From Lepas anatifera (Eukaryota > Arthropoda > Thecostraca > Lepadidae): a DNA stretch of 64,000 bases. The notes under the pieces were generated by a model. The model was not told the DNA's origin. It saw only the letters and a program-made list of their open reading frames with translations, and ran no database searches. The DNA lies in assembly GCA_034440635.1 (NCBI GenBank), contig JAOTON010000466.1, positions 186,001-250,000 on the forward strand, given 5' to 3'. Every line of letters starts with the position of its first letter. The stretch's first letter is position 1. Of the stretch, positions 44,201 through 45,256 are shown piece by piece. The position numbers were made by a program, and so were the translations under genes.

Positions 44201-45256
44201 GGCTGGCCAGCCGGGTGAGGCTCTGTTTGCCGGTGCCTCCGACTCCGACCAGCAGCGCGTTGCCACGGTCCGTGCGCAGAATACGCGCCAATCGGACCAC
44301 GTGCTCGATGGCGTCGCGGAAGAACACCAGCTGCATCTCGCGGCTGCCGCCCACGTTATAGTCGTCCAGGTAGTCCTGAACATACGGGAACACGCGGTCC
44401 AGTGGCTAGGGTGGATGCACCGAGTTAGAAAAAGAAACTGAGAAGTGTGAAAGCGGCGCTTTTGCACATTGTGACTTCCATGGGAGCTTAGCAGGCTAGT
44501 GCACTCTAAAGCCCAAATAAACACAAGTCGTAGTTACCGACAAATGTTTCAAGACAATATAAATGCGAAGCACAAATTGATTGCAGGACTCACTACAAAG
44601 GTACATGCATTTTCACTCGGTATAGCCGCCCCGGTAGCTCAGTTGGTAGAGCGTTGGGCTCCGACCCGCTGCTCAGAAGCATGCAGTGGCAGTGCATGTC
44701 CAGGCTTGGGATCGGTTAAACTATTGAGCGCCTGAGACGCTCCGGCGCTCAATAGTTTACCCGACGTACAGGTCGGCTGGCAACTGACTGGTGAGAGAGT
44801 GACCTGAGCGGGGCGGCCGTCCCTGTGCTTTGTGGGACGCTAAACTTTGGCTTCTAAACCAACCCTTCATTGTGGGAGTTGCTCATTCGGGTGGTGGGGT
44901 CGGGGTCTCCGTGACAAGTCCATCGATGACTTTAGTGAGACTCCGACTCCAGCAGCCGAACTGGGAACAACCTGGATAAAAAAGTATTAAAGATATATCA
45001 AAAAGCAGCTCTGACCTGTAATACTCGCTGAAGTTTTTCATAGTCTTTGAGCTCTTCGTATACTTTCTGGTCTTCCTCCACTCCCATTTTGATGAAGTCA
45101 CCAAACAGGATGGGGTTTTCCATAATCTGTTTAGCTTCCATGTTAATAGCAAAGTTGCGGCCAGACACTTCTAACATCATAGTGTTGAAGTAAAGCTTGT
45201 CTTCTTCGGTGACAAGCCGGTCGTGGAAAACCCTCTGGCATTCGTGATTAAATAGT
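5079..45256 (-). CDS. DNAH6-like: Axonemal dynein heavy chain, DNAH6-like, partial (22 internal exons)
   Basis: This gene encodes the motor subunit of an axonemal inner-arm dynein, which hydrolyses ATP to slide microtubules in cilia and sperm flagella. Twenty-two minus-strand exons were placed by protein similarity and GT/AG borders, and their phases join consistently. In order they encode the end of AAA3, AAA4 with a P-loop (GVGGTGKQS), the stalk coiled coils around a microtubule-binding domain, AAA5, the strut region, AAA6 ([19 protein letters not shown]) and the start of the C-terminal domain ([20 protein letters not shown]). The match to DNAH6 rests on recalled family sequence, not a search. 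The tail, linker and AAA1-3 would lie right of the window, and the last C-terminal exons (the YGGRVTD part) left of it. The exon at 5817-6058 contains a one-base insertion. Introns are swollen by minisatellites and transposons. Identity as an axonemal dynein heavy chain is near certain; the paralogue is likely. Confidence 0.95.
5280..5816 (-). other. Dynein intron, no element recognised
   Basis: This is a unique-looking intron between dynein exons 21 and 22. The intron at 6059-6399 is similar in that nothing is recognised in it. Confidence 0.6.
5817..6058 (-). CDS. DNAH6-like: Dynein exon 21 (AAA6), with a 1-base frameshift
   Basis: This 242-bp exon encodes [20 protein letters not shown], then [20 protein letters not shown] and [18 protein letters not shown]. 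There the frame breaks: one extra base in the CCC at 5856-5858 (GGG on the coding strand). The sequence resumes in the next frame as [12 protein letters not shown], which is what the family has. Both splice borders and the phase into exon 22 fit only if one base is removed. This is either a consensus error or a disabling mutation. Confidence 0.92.
6400..6601 (-). CDS. DNAH6-like: Dynein exon 20 (AAA6)
   Basis: This 202-bp exon encodes [20 protein letters not shown], then [15 protein letters not shown] and GDWVFLQ. The [12 protein letters not shown] and LGQGQGP blocks are signature AAA6 sequence. The acceptor is ctgccag and the donor is CAG|GTCAGC. Confidence 0.94.
7051..7308. mobile_element. 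Degenerate hAT-type MITE in dynein intron
   Basis: The left end contains GCGGATCCAGGGGGC. The right end reads GATCCTGGATCGACCTATG, an imperfect inverted match. Internally it has the GGCGCCCC blocks and the CCTGAAATGTCGCTTCC stretch also present at 55251-55499 and 54104-54225. No clear target duplication remains. The rest of the intron (6602-7631) shows no feature. Confidence 0.65.
7632..7810 (-). CDS. DNAH6-like: Dynein exon 19 (AAA6)
   Basis: This exon of about 179 bp encodes [20 protein letters not shown], then [20 protein letters not shown] and DLPTL. The family reads L-x-DFV-x-LGKQFIE-PP-DLPTL here. The donor is CT|GTGAGA. The acceptor ggccggcag at 7811 is the best candidate. It joins exon 20 to read [15 protein letters not shown]. 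Confidence 0.88.
8317..8451. repeat. CAT microsatellite and a GGGGTTTTAGGGCGC-type repeat
   Basis: A (CAT)n run at 8319-8338 is followed by attggggttttagggcgcgtc and unknown repeat sequence ending in an AATAATAATA tail. A related segment (cggggttttagggtgcttca) appears at about 63912, so this is a dispersed family. Confidence 0.5.
8452..8631 (-). mobile_element. tRNA-derived SINE, copy 1
   Basis: On the minus strand it starts GGGGGCGCGGTAGTGGAGTG with a tRNA-like A box (TAGTGGAGTGGTCAGCG) and a B box (GGGTTCAAGGC). A unique body follows, ending CGATAAGCCCCAATAATTAT. A near-identical copy is at 17713-17894 and a truncated one at 37505-37590. It abuts the 3' end of the I-like LINE. Confidence 0.85.
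8847..10204 (-). pseudogene. LINE RT thumb, RNase H and C-terminal zinc motif
   Basis: 10204-9347 reads [37 protein letters not shown], then RNase H blocks [28 protein letters not shown] and MFTDSLSSL, ending at a TAG. After the stop, 9253-9047 gives [20 protein letters not shown], the last RNase H block with its Asp. 9032-8847 gives [18 protein letters not shown] and [17 protein letters not shown]. Confidence 0.9.
10194..11825 (-). CDS. LINE reverse transcriptase ORF (543 codons)
   Basis: This is the long intact RT portion of the I-like LINE. Visible blocks are [101 protein letters not shown] and [15 protein letters not shown], with FVDD as the catalytic box. The frame runs off at ASGCDL-stop near 10200, where one base shift would continue into the next frame. 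Confidence 0.92.
   Translation of the reverse strand: MWALFFSLLISQTRVSVLGANLPRWNTRLADWTGFEGACSPVNLGPDTSATQAIRDFNRMILEAAKIFIRMTTRKLRRTPVPWWNPDCKQAILGRKRALRVFTRSATTTNLIALKRARAFSRRVVLNAKRRWWVEYICTVNRFTPTTQVWTRVKQLQGRSQSTPTPVLEDRGTKITDAKEVSNRMAAAFSTRCSSQVQSASFRRIRERAEQTIVDFGHNNSASYNVPFTMRELKGALRTLKPVSPGPDTIRNEMLSHLPDSSFASLLQIFNHIWVEHDFPEQWREAVIIPILKPGKEGSTPEDYRPISLTSCVCKLLEKMVNLRLVSFLETNNLFTNIQCGFRKGRSTVDHLLSLDASIRKGFSRKQHTIAVFFDIERAFDLTWGHGILQKVFNLGVRGHLGWFLSNFLKNRRFRYRVGTSESDEHTQENGTPQGSVLSVVLFAITINGIADGIPRNVSTALFVDDFTIWVTASSTPSAVRQLQMALDKLERWSGQNGLKFSMQKTKCIHFCRKRNDYIDPVLTMYKQTIDVVEQTRASGCDL
11830..12443 (-). pseudogene. LINE AP endonuclease domain, with internal stop
   Basis: It starts [20 protein letters not shown], then [10 protein letters not shown] (N and E catalytic region). 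In a shifted frame after about 12100 it reads [16 protein letters not shown] followed by TAG where Trp is expected ([10 protein letters not shown]). It nicks target DNA for target-primed reverse transcription in active relatives. Confidence 0.85.
12559..13146 (-). pseudogene. Possible ORF1 of the I-like LINE
   Basis: This is a 195-residue frame rich in Pro, Ala and Gly ([39 protein letters not shown]). It ends about 115 bp before the endonuclease start, which is where ORF1 should end. No zinc knuckles are visible and the N-terminal part may be missing. The ORF1 assignment comes from position and composition only. Confidence 0.5.
13147..13600. other. Intron sequence, possibly 5' flank of the LINE
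   Basis: No recognisable gene or repeat. It lies between the possible LINE ORF1 and dynein exon 18. Confidence 0.4.
13601..13729 (-). CDS. DNAH6-like: Dynein exon 18 (AAA6 entry), borders tentative
   Basis: This 129-bp exon encodes [20 protein letters not shown], then [14 protein letters not shown]. The W-x4-W pattern and spacing fit the poorly conserved start of AAA6. The acceptor ccaccag keeps phase with exon 17. The donor (CAC|GTGGAA) is weak. About 30 residues that human-type DNAH6 has after this point are not seen, so a small exon may be missed between 7811 and 13600, or the segment is shorter here. Confidence 0.7.
13730..15264. other. Dynein intron 17-18, AT-rich, nothing recognised
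   Basis: There are no coding matches. A TGACCTCAGGTCA-type motif occurs at about 14857-14870. The right half is AT-rich with short runs. Confidence 0.5.
15265..15501 (-). CDS. DNAH6-like: Dynein exon 17 (before AAA6)
   Basis: This 237-bp exon encodes [20 protein letters not shown], then [20 protein letters not shown] and [14 protein letters not shown]. The [12 protein letters not shown] and WNFLLRG blocks are conserved. The acceptor is gttcggcag. The donor TCG|GTCAGA is the best candidate but less certain than the acceptor. A 51-bp minisatellite lies directly upstream of the acceptor in the gene sense. Confidence 0.9.
15535..16202. repeat. 51-bp minisatellite, about 13 units
   Basis: The unit on plus begins GCGGGTACTCGGGGTGTTGG. 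The start-to-start spacing I counted is 51 bp (15541, 15592, 15643). Because 51 is a multiple of three, long frames such as [17 protein letters not shown] repeats appear on the minus strand; they are not in the dynein frame. The array lies immediately upstream of the exon 17 acceptor in the gene sense, and several units carry CGGCAG-A, matching the real acceptor (tcggcag|A). Confidence 0.95.
16483..16549 (-). repeat. Single duplication of exon 16 end after its donor
   Basis: After the donor CAG|GTATGC, the sequence TGTACCAGTACTCGCTCAAG and following TACTTCAA-CAG occurs again, so the last ~30 bp of exon 16 are present twice. The second copy ends AACCAG|GCATGG, in which GT has become GC. Confidence 0.9.
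16550..16729 (-). CDS. DNAH6-like: Dynein exon 16 (strut, AAA5-AAA6)
   Basis: This exon is 180 bp, 60 codons. It encodes [20 protein letters not shown], then [20 protein letters not shown] and [11 protein letters not shown]. The acceptor is ccgtcag and the donor is CAG|GTATGC. The last ~30 bp of the exon are repeated once inside the next intron (16483-16530). Confidence 0.93.
16730..17103. other. Dynein intron 15-16, nothing recognised
   Basis: A short intron with no recognised repeat. Confidence 0.5.
17104..17284 (-). CDS. DNAH6-like: Dynein exon 15 (AAA5 strut region)
   Basis: This 181-bp exon encodes [20 protein letters not shown], then [20 protein letters not shown] and ends LNESK. The [11 protein letters not shown] block is diagnostic. 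The acceptor is gttgcag and the donor is AAG|GTGGGC. Confidence 0.94.
17467..17639 (-). CDS. DNAH6-like: Dynein exon 14 (AAA5)
   Basis: This 173-bp exon encodes [20 protein letters not shown], then [20 protein letters not shown] and SGLEDQLLG. This is one of the most conserved dynein segments. The acceptor is gtcacag and the donor is GGG|GTCAGT; it joins exon 15 to read [11 protein letters not shown]. Confidence 0.94.
17713..17894 (-). mobile_element. tRNA-derived SINE, copy 2
   Basis: It closely matches the SINE at 8452-8631 over its whole length, including the A box (GGTAGTGGAGTGGTCAGCG) and B box (GGGTTCAAGGCC) on the minus strand. It lies in dynein intron 13-14. Confidence 0.88.
18322..19030. 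repeat. 33/34-bp minisatellite derived from exon 13 donor
   Basis: There are about 21 units. On the minus strand each unit is the end of exon 13 (CGGCAGACCTACCTCTCC) plus a GTGAGT donor and about 9 bp. Units nearest the exon are 33 bp and remain open in the dynein frame for about four copies ([11 protein letters not shown] repeated). Distal units are often 34 bp. The first donor, taken as the true one, is GTAAGT; the others are mostly GTGAGT. Confidence 0.95.
19031..19216 (-). CDS. DNAH6-like: Dynein exon 13 (AAA5)
   Basis: This exon is 186 bp, 62 codons, phase 0 at both ends. It encodes [20 protein letters not shown], then [20 protein letters not shown] and ends [12 protein letters not shown]. 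Joined to exon 14 it reads [16 protein letters not shown], matching the family without gap. The donor GTAAGT is followed by tandem copies of the last part of the exon plus a GTGAGT donor. Confidence 0.93.
19405..19546 (-). CDS. DNAH6-like: Dynein exon 12 (AAA5)
   Basis: This 142-bp exon encodes [20 protein letters not shown], then [20 protein letters not shown] and MIDPQDQ. The QWN-GLP, STLNAI and [10 protein letters not shown] blocks identify AAA5. The acceptor is tcggcag and the donor is CAG|GTGGGG. Confidence 0.92.
19723..19883 (-). CDS. DNAH6-like: Dynein exon 11 (AAA5 entry)
   Basis: This 161-bp exon encodes [20 protein letters not shown] and [17 protein letters not shown]. The family has GNVFIAAACVAYYGAFT at this point. 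The acceptor is ggcgccag and the donor is AA|GTAAGT. Confidence 0.92.
20160..20397 (-). CDS. DNAH6-like: Dynein exon 10 (stalk, descending coiled coil)
   Basis: This 238-bp exon encodes [19 protein letters not shown], then [20 protein letters not shown] and ends [16 protein letters not shown]. This is the second helix of the stalk, with the typical RAGKLT-AL-E--RW ending before AAA5. The acceptor is catgtcag and the donor is GAG|GTTCGT. Confidence 0.93.
20398..21724. other. Dynein intron 9-10, 3' part, nothing recognised
   Basis: No coding similarity or clear repeat. The intervals 21881-22515 and 22842-24440 are likewise without recognisable features. Confidence 0.5.
21725..21872. mobile_element. 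Short hAT-type MITE (148 bp)
   Basis: The ends are imperfect inverted repeats (CAGGGGTGGGCACAGG and, inverted, CACTGGCGGGCGCAGA). They are flanked by TACGTGCT (21717-21724) and TACGCGCT (21873-21880), a 7/8 match for an 8-bp target duplication, as hAT elements make. Confidence 0.65.
22524..22833. mobile_element. hAT-type MITE (310 bp)
   Basis: It begins CATTGGCGGACGCAG and ends CTGCGTCTGCCCCTG, near-perfect inverted repeats. The flanks are AGTTCGGT (22516-22523) and AGCTCGGT (22834-22841), 7/8 matching. No transposase is encoded. Confidence 0.75.
24652..25735 (+). mobile_element. Penelope-like element, left part (RT and GIY-YIG start)
   Basis: The plus strand encodes [35 protein letters not shown] and, after a stop at 24954, [10 protein letters not shown], the three core blocks of a Penelope-type reverse transcriptase. 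The frame continues from 24986 to about 25735 ([16 protein letters not shown]) and into [28 protein letters not shown], the start of a GIY-YIG endonuclease. It breaks off after ILNHTKR and resumes at about 29888. The RT N-terminus is missing here (5' truncated). Confidence 0.92.
25929..26711 (+). pseudogene. CR1-like ORF 5' part: 2A-like peptide and endonuclease
   Basis: This 260-codon frame contains [16 protein letters not shown] at about residues 125-141, which matches the ribosome-skipping 2A signature (D-x-E-x-N-P-G-P) with Asp in place of Glu. It directly precedes the endonuclease domain ([44 protein letters not shown]). Such NPGP motifs are known ahead of the endonuclease in some CR1-type elements. 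The frame stops after AVYYCPPD, where further endonuclease ([10 protein letters not shown], from 26790) continues out of frame. Confidence 0.85.
27026..28659 (+). pseudogene. CR1-like reverse transcriptase, frameshifted
   Basis: 27026 to about 27580 encodes the RT-proximal linker ([34 protein letters not shown]). From 27625 it encodes [106 protein letters not shown], then TAG (28327-28329) and [13 protein letters not shown]. The FADD box is intact, but GTPQGS is GTPEGG. The reading is cut by the solo LTR at 28645. Confidence 0.9.
28645..29192. mobile_element. Solo LTR (548 bp) in the CR1-like LINE
   Basis: The segment begins TGTGA and ends TCACA, and is flanked by the 4-bp direct repeat CTTG (28641-28644 and 29193-29196). 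Removing it with one CTTG restores the LINE reading [16 protein letters not shown]. It contains TATAAA at 28825 and AATAAA at 29163, as expected of an LTR promoter and polyadenylation signal, and a GGC-rich stretch near its start. No internal retroelement genes are present. The superfamily is not determined. Confidence 0.78.
29196..29763 (+). pseudogene. CR1-like C-terminal segment
   Basis: After the solo LTR the LINE continues [20 protein letters not shown], then [37 protein letters not shown] and, after a stop, [19 protein letters not shown]. This is the usual end of CR1/Jockey-type ORF2. The 3' tail near 29856 reads GATTCTGGAAATACAAACAT. Confidence 0.85.
29888..30085 (+). mobile_element. 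Penelope-like element, right part (end of GIY-YIG)
   Basis: In the frame starting near 29888 it reads [20 protein letters not shown], then [31 protein letters not shown] and a stop at about 30083. This is the C-terminal half of the Penelope GIY-YIG endonuclease, with EA-LI-KP-LN-Q spacing as in other copies. It continues the protein broken at about 25735. Confidence 0.9.
30086..30603 (+). mobile_element. Penelope-like 3' region with start of a second ORF copy
   Basis: After the stop there is about 230 bp of AT-rich sequence, a hammerhead-like motif (30321-30350) and then a frame (30367-30603) reading [36 protein letters not shown]. It resembles the N-terminal part of Penelope-type ORFs, so this may be a pseudo-LTR or the start of a truncated second copy in tandem. 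The assignment of the N-terminal part rests on weak similarity. Confidence 0.55.
30321..30350 (+). ncRNA. Candidate hammerhead ribozyme core of Penelope-like element
   Basis: CCTGAAGATGTCATCTGTAT followed by GACGAAACGC contains CUGAAGA (fits CUGANGA), a 5-bp hairpin GUCAU-CUGU-AUGAC and GAAAC, the two conserved strands of a hammerhead core. Penelope-like elements are known to carry hammerhead ribozymes in their terminal repeats, and this motif lies in the expected place. I could not confirm stems I and III. Confidence 0.5.
30604..31069. other. Dynein intron 9-10, 5' part, nothing recognised
   Basis: It contains short homopolymer runs (C at 30727, A at 30755) and no recognised element. The intron at 31316-31618 is also without features. 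Confidence 0.5.
31070..31315 (-). CDS. DNAH6-like: Dynein exon 9 (microtubule-binding domain)
   Basis: This 246-bp exon encodes [19 protein letters not shown], then [20 protein letters not shown] and [19 protein letters not shown]. It is the microtubule-binding tip of the stalk; KSMCLWVRA is highly conserved. The acceptor is ttgacag and the donor is AG|GTAAAT. A 10.7-kb transposon-filled intron follows. Confidence 0.94.
31619..31815 (-). CDS. DNAH6-like: Dynein exon 8 (stalk to microtubule-binding domain)
   Basis: This 197-bp exon encodes [20 protein letters not shown], then [20 protein letters not shown] and ends CILLGA. This is the end of the first stalk helix and the entry of the microtubule-binding domain. 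The acceptor is cccgcag and the donor is AA|GTGAGC. It joins exon 9 to read [13 protein letters not shown]. Confidence 0.93.
31943..32119 (-). CDS. DNAH6-like: Dynein exon 7 (stalk, ascending coiled coil)
   Basis: This exon is 177 bp, 59 codons. It encodes [20 protein letters not shown], then [20 protein letters not shown] and [13 protein letters not shown]. The heptad-rich, charged sequence is the first helix of the antiparallel stalk. The acceptor is ccgcag and the donor is AAG|GTAGGT. Confidence 0.92.
32427..32588 (-). CDS. DNAH6-like: Dynein exon 6 (AAA4 to stalk)
   Basis: This exon is 162 bp, exactly 54 codons. It encodes [19 protein letters not shown] and [19 protein letters not shown]; the PTSYLELI block precedes the stalk in all dynein heavy chains. 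The acceptor is gtggcag and the donor is CTG|GTATGT. It is separated from exon 5 by a 6.6-kb intron made of a minisatellite and a transposon. Confidence 0.93.
32700..33995. repeat. 22-bp minisatellite, left block (about 58 units)
   Basis: The plus unit is CTCACTCCGAACACAGGACC plus AG (22 bp), with variants such as CTCAGTCCGACC, CTAACTCTGAAC and GGACTAG. It lies in dynein intron 5-6. The same unit resumes at 38551, so the array is split by the element at 33996-38550. Frames inside it are artefacts of the repeat. Confidence 0.95.
34724..35570. mobile_element. Inner element with 22-bp inverted ends and GGTACC palindromes
   Basis: TTAACACGCGCATTGACGGG and two more G at 34724-34745 is repeated in inverted orientation at 35549-35570. 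Just inside both ends (34768-34789 and 35533-35552) lies the palindrome GGGGCGGGTACCCGCCCC. The interior is rich in AGGTCA/TGACCT motifs, and a GC hairpin sits at about 35482-35504 (GGCGGCGC-TAC-GCGCCGCC). No coding sequence is recognised. Its superfamily is unknown. Confidence 0.6.
36250..36536 (-). pseudogene. Pogo/CENP-B-like transposase N-terminal remnant
   Basis: The minus strand reads [20 protein letters not shown], then [20 protein letters not shown]. This matches the psq-type helix-turn-helix (M-S-V-R-K-A-x-x-x-F-G-I-P-x-x-T-L-x-D-x-V-K-G) of pogo-like transposases. After GRKPC the frame stops; a shifted frame gives [12 protein letters not shown], the expected continuation. No catalytic domain is seen. 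Confidence 0.75.
36877..37110. mobile_element. Degenerate hAT-type MITE inside the larger hAT-like element
   Basis: It starts CATTGGCGGATCGGGTGAAG, then GGGGGCACGTGTGCCC, and shares internal blocks with the MITEs at 7051, 54104 and 55251 (ctgaagggtcgatggtgcacc, gcgacaggattttgc). A clear right end is missing. Confidence 0.55.
37505..37590 (-). mobile_element. tRNA-derived SINE, truncated copy 3
   Basis: It matches the 3' half of the SINEs at 8452 and 17713 (gcttatcgacgcaccaactg; tggtttctcggga). It lacks the tRNA-like head with A and B boxes. Confidence 0.75.
38551..39105. repeat. 22-bp minisatellite, right block (about 23 units)
   Basis: It continues the array interrupted at 33995, with the same unit and variants (GGACCAGCTCACTCCGAACA). 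It begins about 50 bp after the exon 5 donor in the gene sense. Confidence 0.95.
39153..39324 (-). CDS. DNAH6-like: Dynein exon 5 (end of AAA4)
   Basis: This 172-bp exon encodes [20 protein letters not shown] and then [14 protein letters not shown]. It corresponds to the conserved [13 protein letters not shown] segment. The donor is CAG|GTTAGT and the following intron begins with a 22-bp minisatellite. It joins exon 6 in phase 0 with the expected residue spacing. Confidence 0.93.
39325..39576 (-). other. Dynein intron 4-5, nothing recognised
   Basis: A short intron with a weak CCNGCAGCACAACC direct repeat. The intron at 39761-40131 likewise holds nothing recognised. Confidence 0.5.
39577..39760 (-). 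CDS. DNAH6-like: Dynein exon 4 (AAA4 sensor region)
   Basis: This 184-bp exon encodes [16 protein letters not shown] through [14 protein letters not shown]. The LHIVL-MSP-GEAFR block is a hallmark of AAA4 in dynein heavy chains. The acceptor is ttgtag and the donor is AG|GTAGGA. Phases on both sides match the neighbouring exons. Confidence 0.93.
40132..40304 (-). CDS. DNAH6-like: Dynein exon 3 (AAA4, Walker B region)
   Basis: This 173-bp exon encodes [19 protein letters not shown], then [18 protein letters not shown] and ILNSG. The hydrophobic run before AD sits where the family has its AAA4 Walker B (usually VFLFTD). The acceptor is gtcccag and the donor is CCG|GTCAGT. The start of the exon and its acceptor are duplicated about 290 bp upstream in the gene sense (plus 40579-40617). 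Confidence 0.92.
40356..40550. mobile_element. hAT-type MITE (195 bp)
   Basis: It begins CAATGGCGGATCAAGGA and ends TTGGATCCGCCAGTG, imperfect inverted repeats of the GGCGGATCC family. The flanks are AGCTTCAC (40348-40355) and AGCTACAC (40551-40558), 7/8 for an 8-bp duplication. It sits between the two copies of the exon 3 acceptor. Confidence 0.78.
40579..40617 (-). repeat. Duplicate of the exon 3 acceptor and exon start
   Basis: On the minus strand CTAACAGTCTGTGTGGCGCAG is followed by CTGTTTCATGATCGCGCTG, repeating the real acceptor region (CTAACAGTTTGTCCCAG, then the same 19 exon bases). The copy diverges after those exon bases. It adds a second candidate 3' splice site upstream of exon 3. 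Confidence 0.88.
40618..41134. other. Dynein intron 2-3, nothing recognised
   Basis: No gene or repeat recognised between the duplicated acceptor and the 30-bp array. Confidence 0.5.
41135..44184. repeat. 30-bp minisatellite derived from exon 2 donor (about 100 units)
   Basis: The minus-strand unit consists of the end of exon 2 (AGCCACATCAACAACGCCAG) followed by GTCAGTCC and two to four variable bases. Most units therefore carry CAG|GTCAGT or CAG|GTTAGT, good 5' splice sites. The period is exactly 30 bp over most of the array, so the dynein frame stays open from exon 2 to about 43446. Variant units (with CATAAGGATCGC, or ATCAGAAACGTCGGG) are shared among higher-order copies. The long His/Asn/Ser frames here are repeat products. 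Confidence 0.96.
41611..43438. repeat. 914-bp higher-order duplication within the 30-bp array
   Basis: The variant segment starting GCGATCCTTATGTAAATGAG recurs at 41611, 42525 and 43439, exactly 914 bp apart each time. The intervening unit order is nearly identical between the copies (for example the unit giving [12 protein letters not shown] appears at 42293 and 43207). This indicates recent block duplication. Confidence 0.9.
44185..44405 (-). CDS. DNAH6-like: Dynein exon 2 (AAA4 P-loop)
   Basis: This 221-bp exon encodes the AAA4 entry and nucleotide-binding loop: [16 protein letters not shown], then [20 protein letters not shown]. The Walker A lysine and serine are intact. The exon ends ...SHINNA plus two bases (AG) before GTTAGT. 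Joined to exon 3 it reads SHINNA-S-CFMIAL, the same length as other dyneins in this stretch, which supports this donor. The intron that follows begins directly with about 100 tandem copies of the exon end and donor. Confidence 0.93.
44406..45015. other. Dynein intron 1-2
   Basis: It contains the tRNA-like repeat described at 44624-44830 and otherwise nothing recognised. Confidence 0.6.
44624..44830 (+). mobile_element. Probable tRNA-derived SINE with hairpin
   Basis: The start GCCCCGGTAGCTCAGTTGGT continuing AGAGCGTTGGGCT is a good tRNA 5' half with an A box. No matching 3' half or clear B box follows. Downstream, AAACTATTGAGCGCC (44718-44732) and GGCGCTCAATAGTTT (44744-44758) form a perfect 15-bp hairpin with an 11-base loop. 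The right boundary is a guess. Confidence 0.6.
45016..45256 (-). CDS. DNAH6-like: Dynein exon 1 of window (AAA3-AAA4 junction)
   Basis: This exon is 241 bp and encodes about 80 residues, starting [14 protein letters not shown] and ending YEKLQRVLQ, typical of the segment just before AAA4 in dynein heavy chains. The acceptor is tttcag and the donor is CAG|GTCAGA. It ends in phase 0 and joins exon 2 to read [19 protein letters not shown], as the family expects. No exon for the preceding AAA3 part was found between it and the right edge. Confidence 0.92.

Noticed and set aside
41103..44393. Long minus-strand reading frames of His/Asn/Ser repeats (up to ~396 codons)
   Set aside because: They are produced by the 30-bp minisatellite, whose period is a multiple of three. 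Only the first part (44185-44405) is a real exon.
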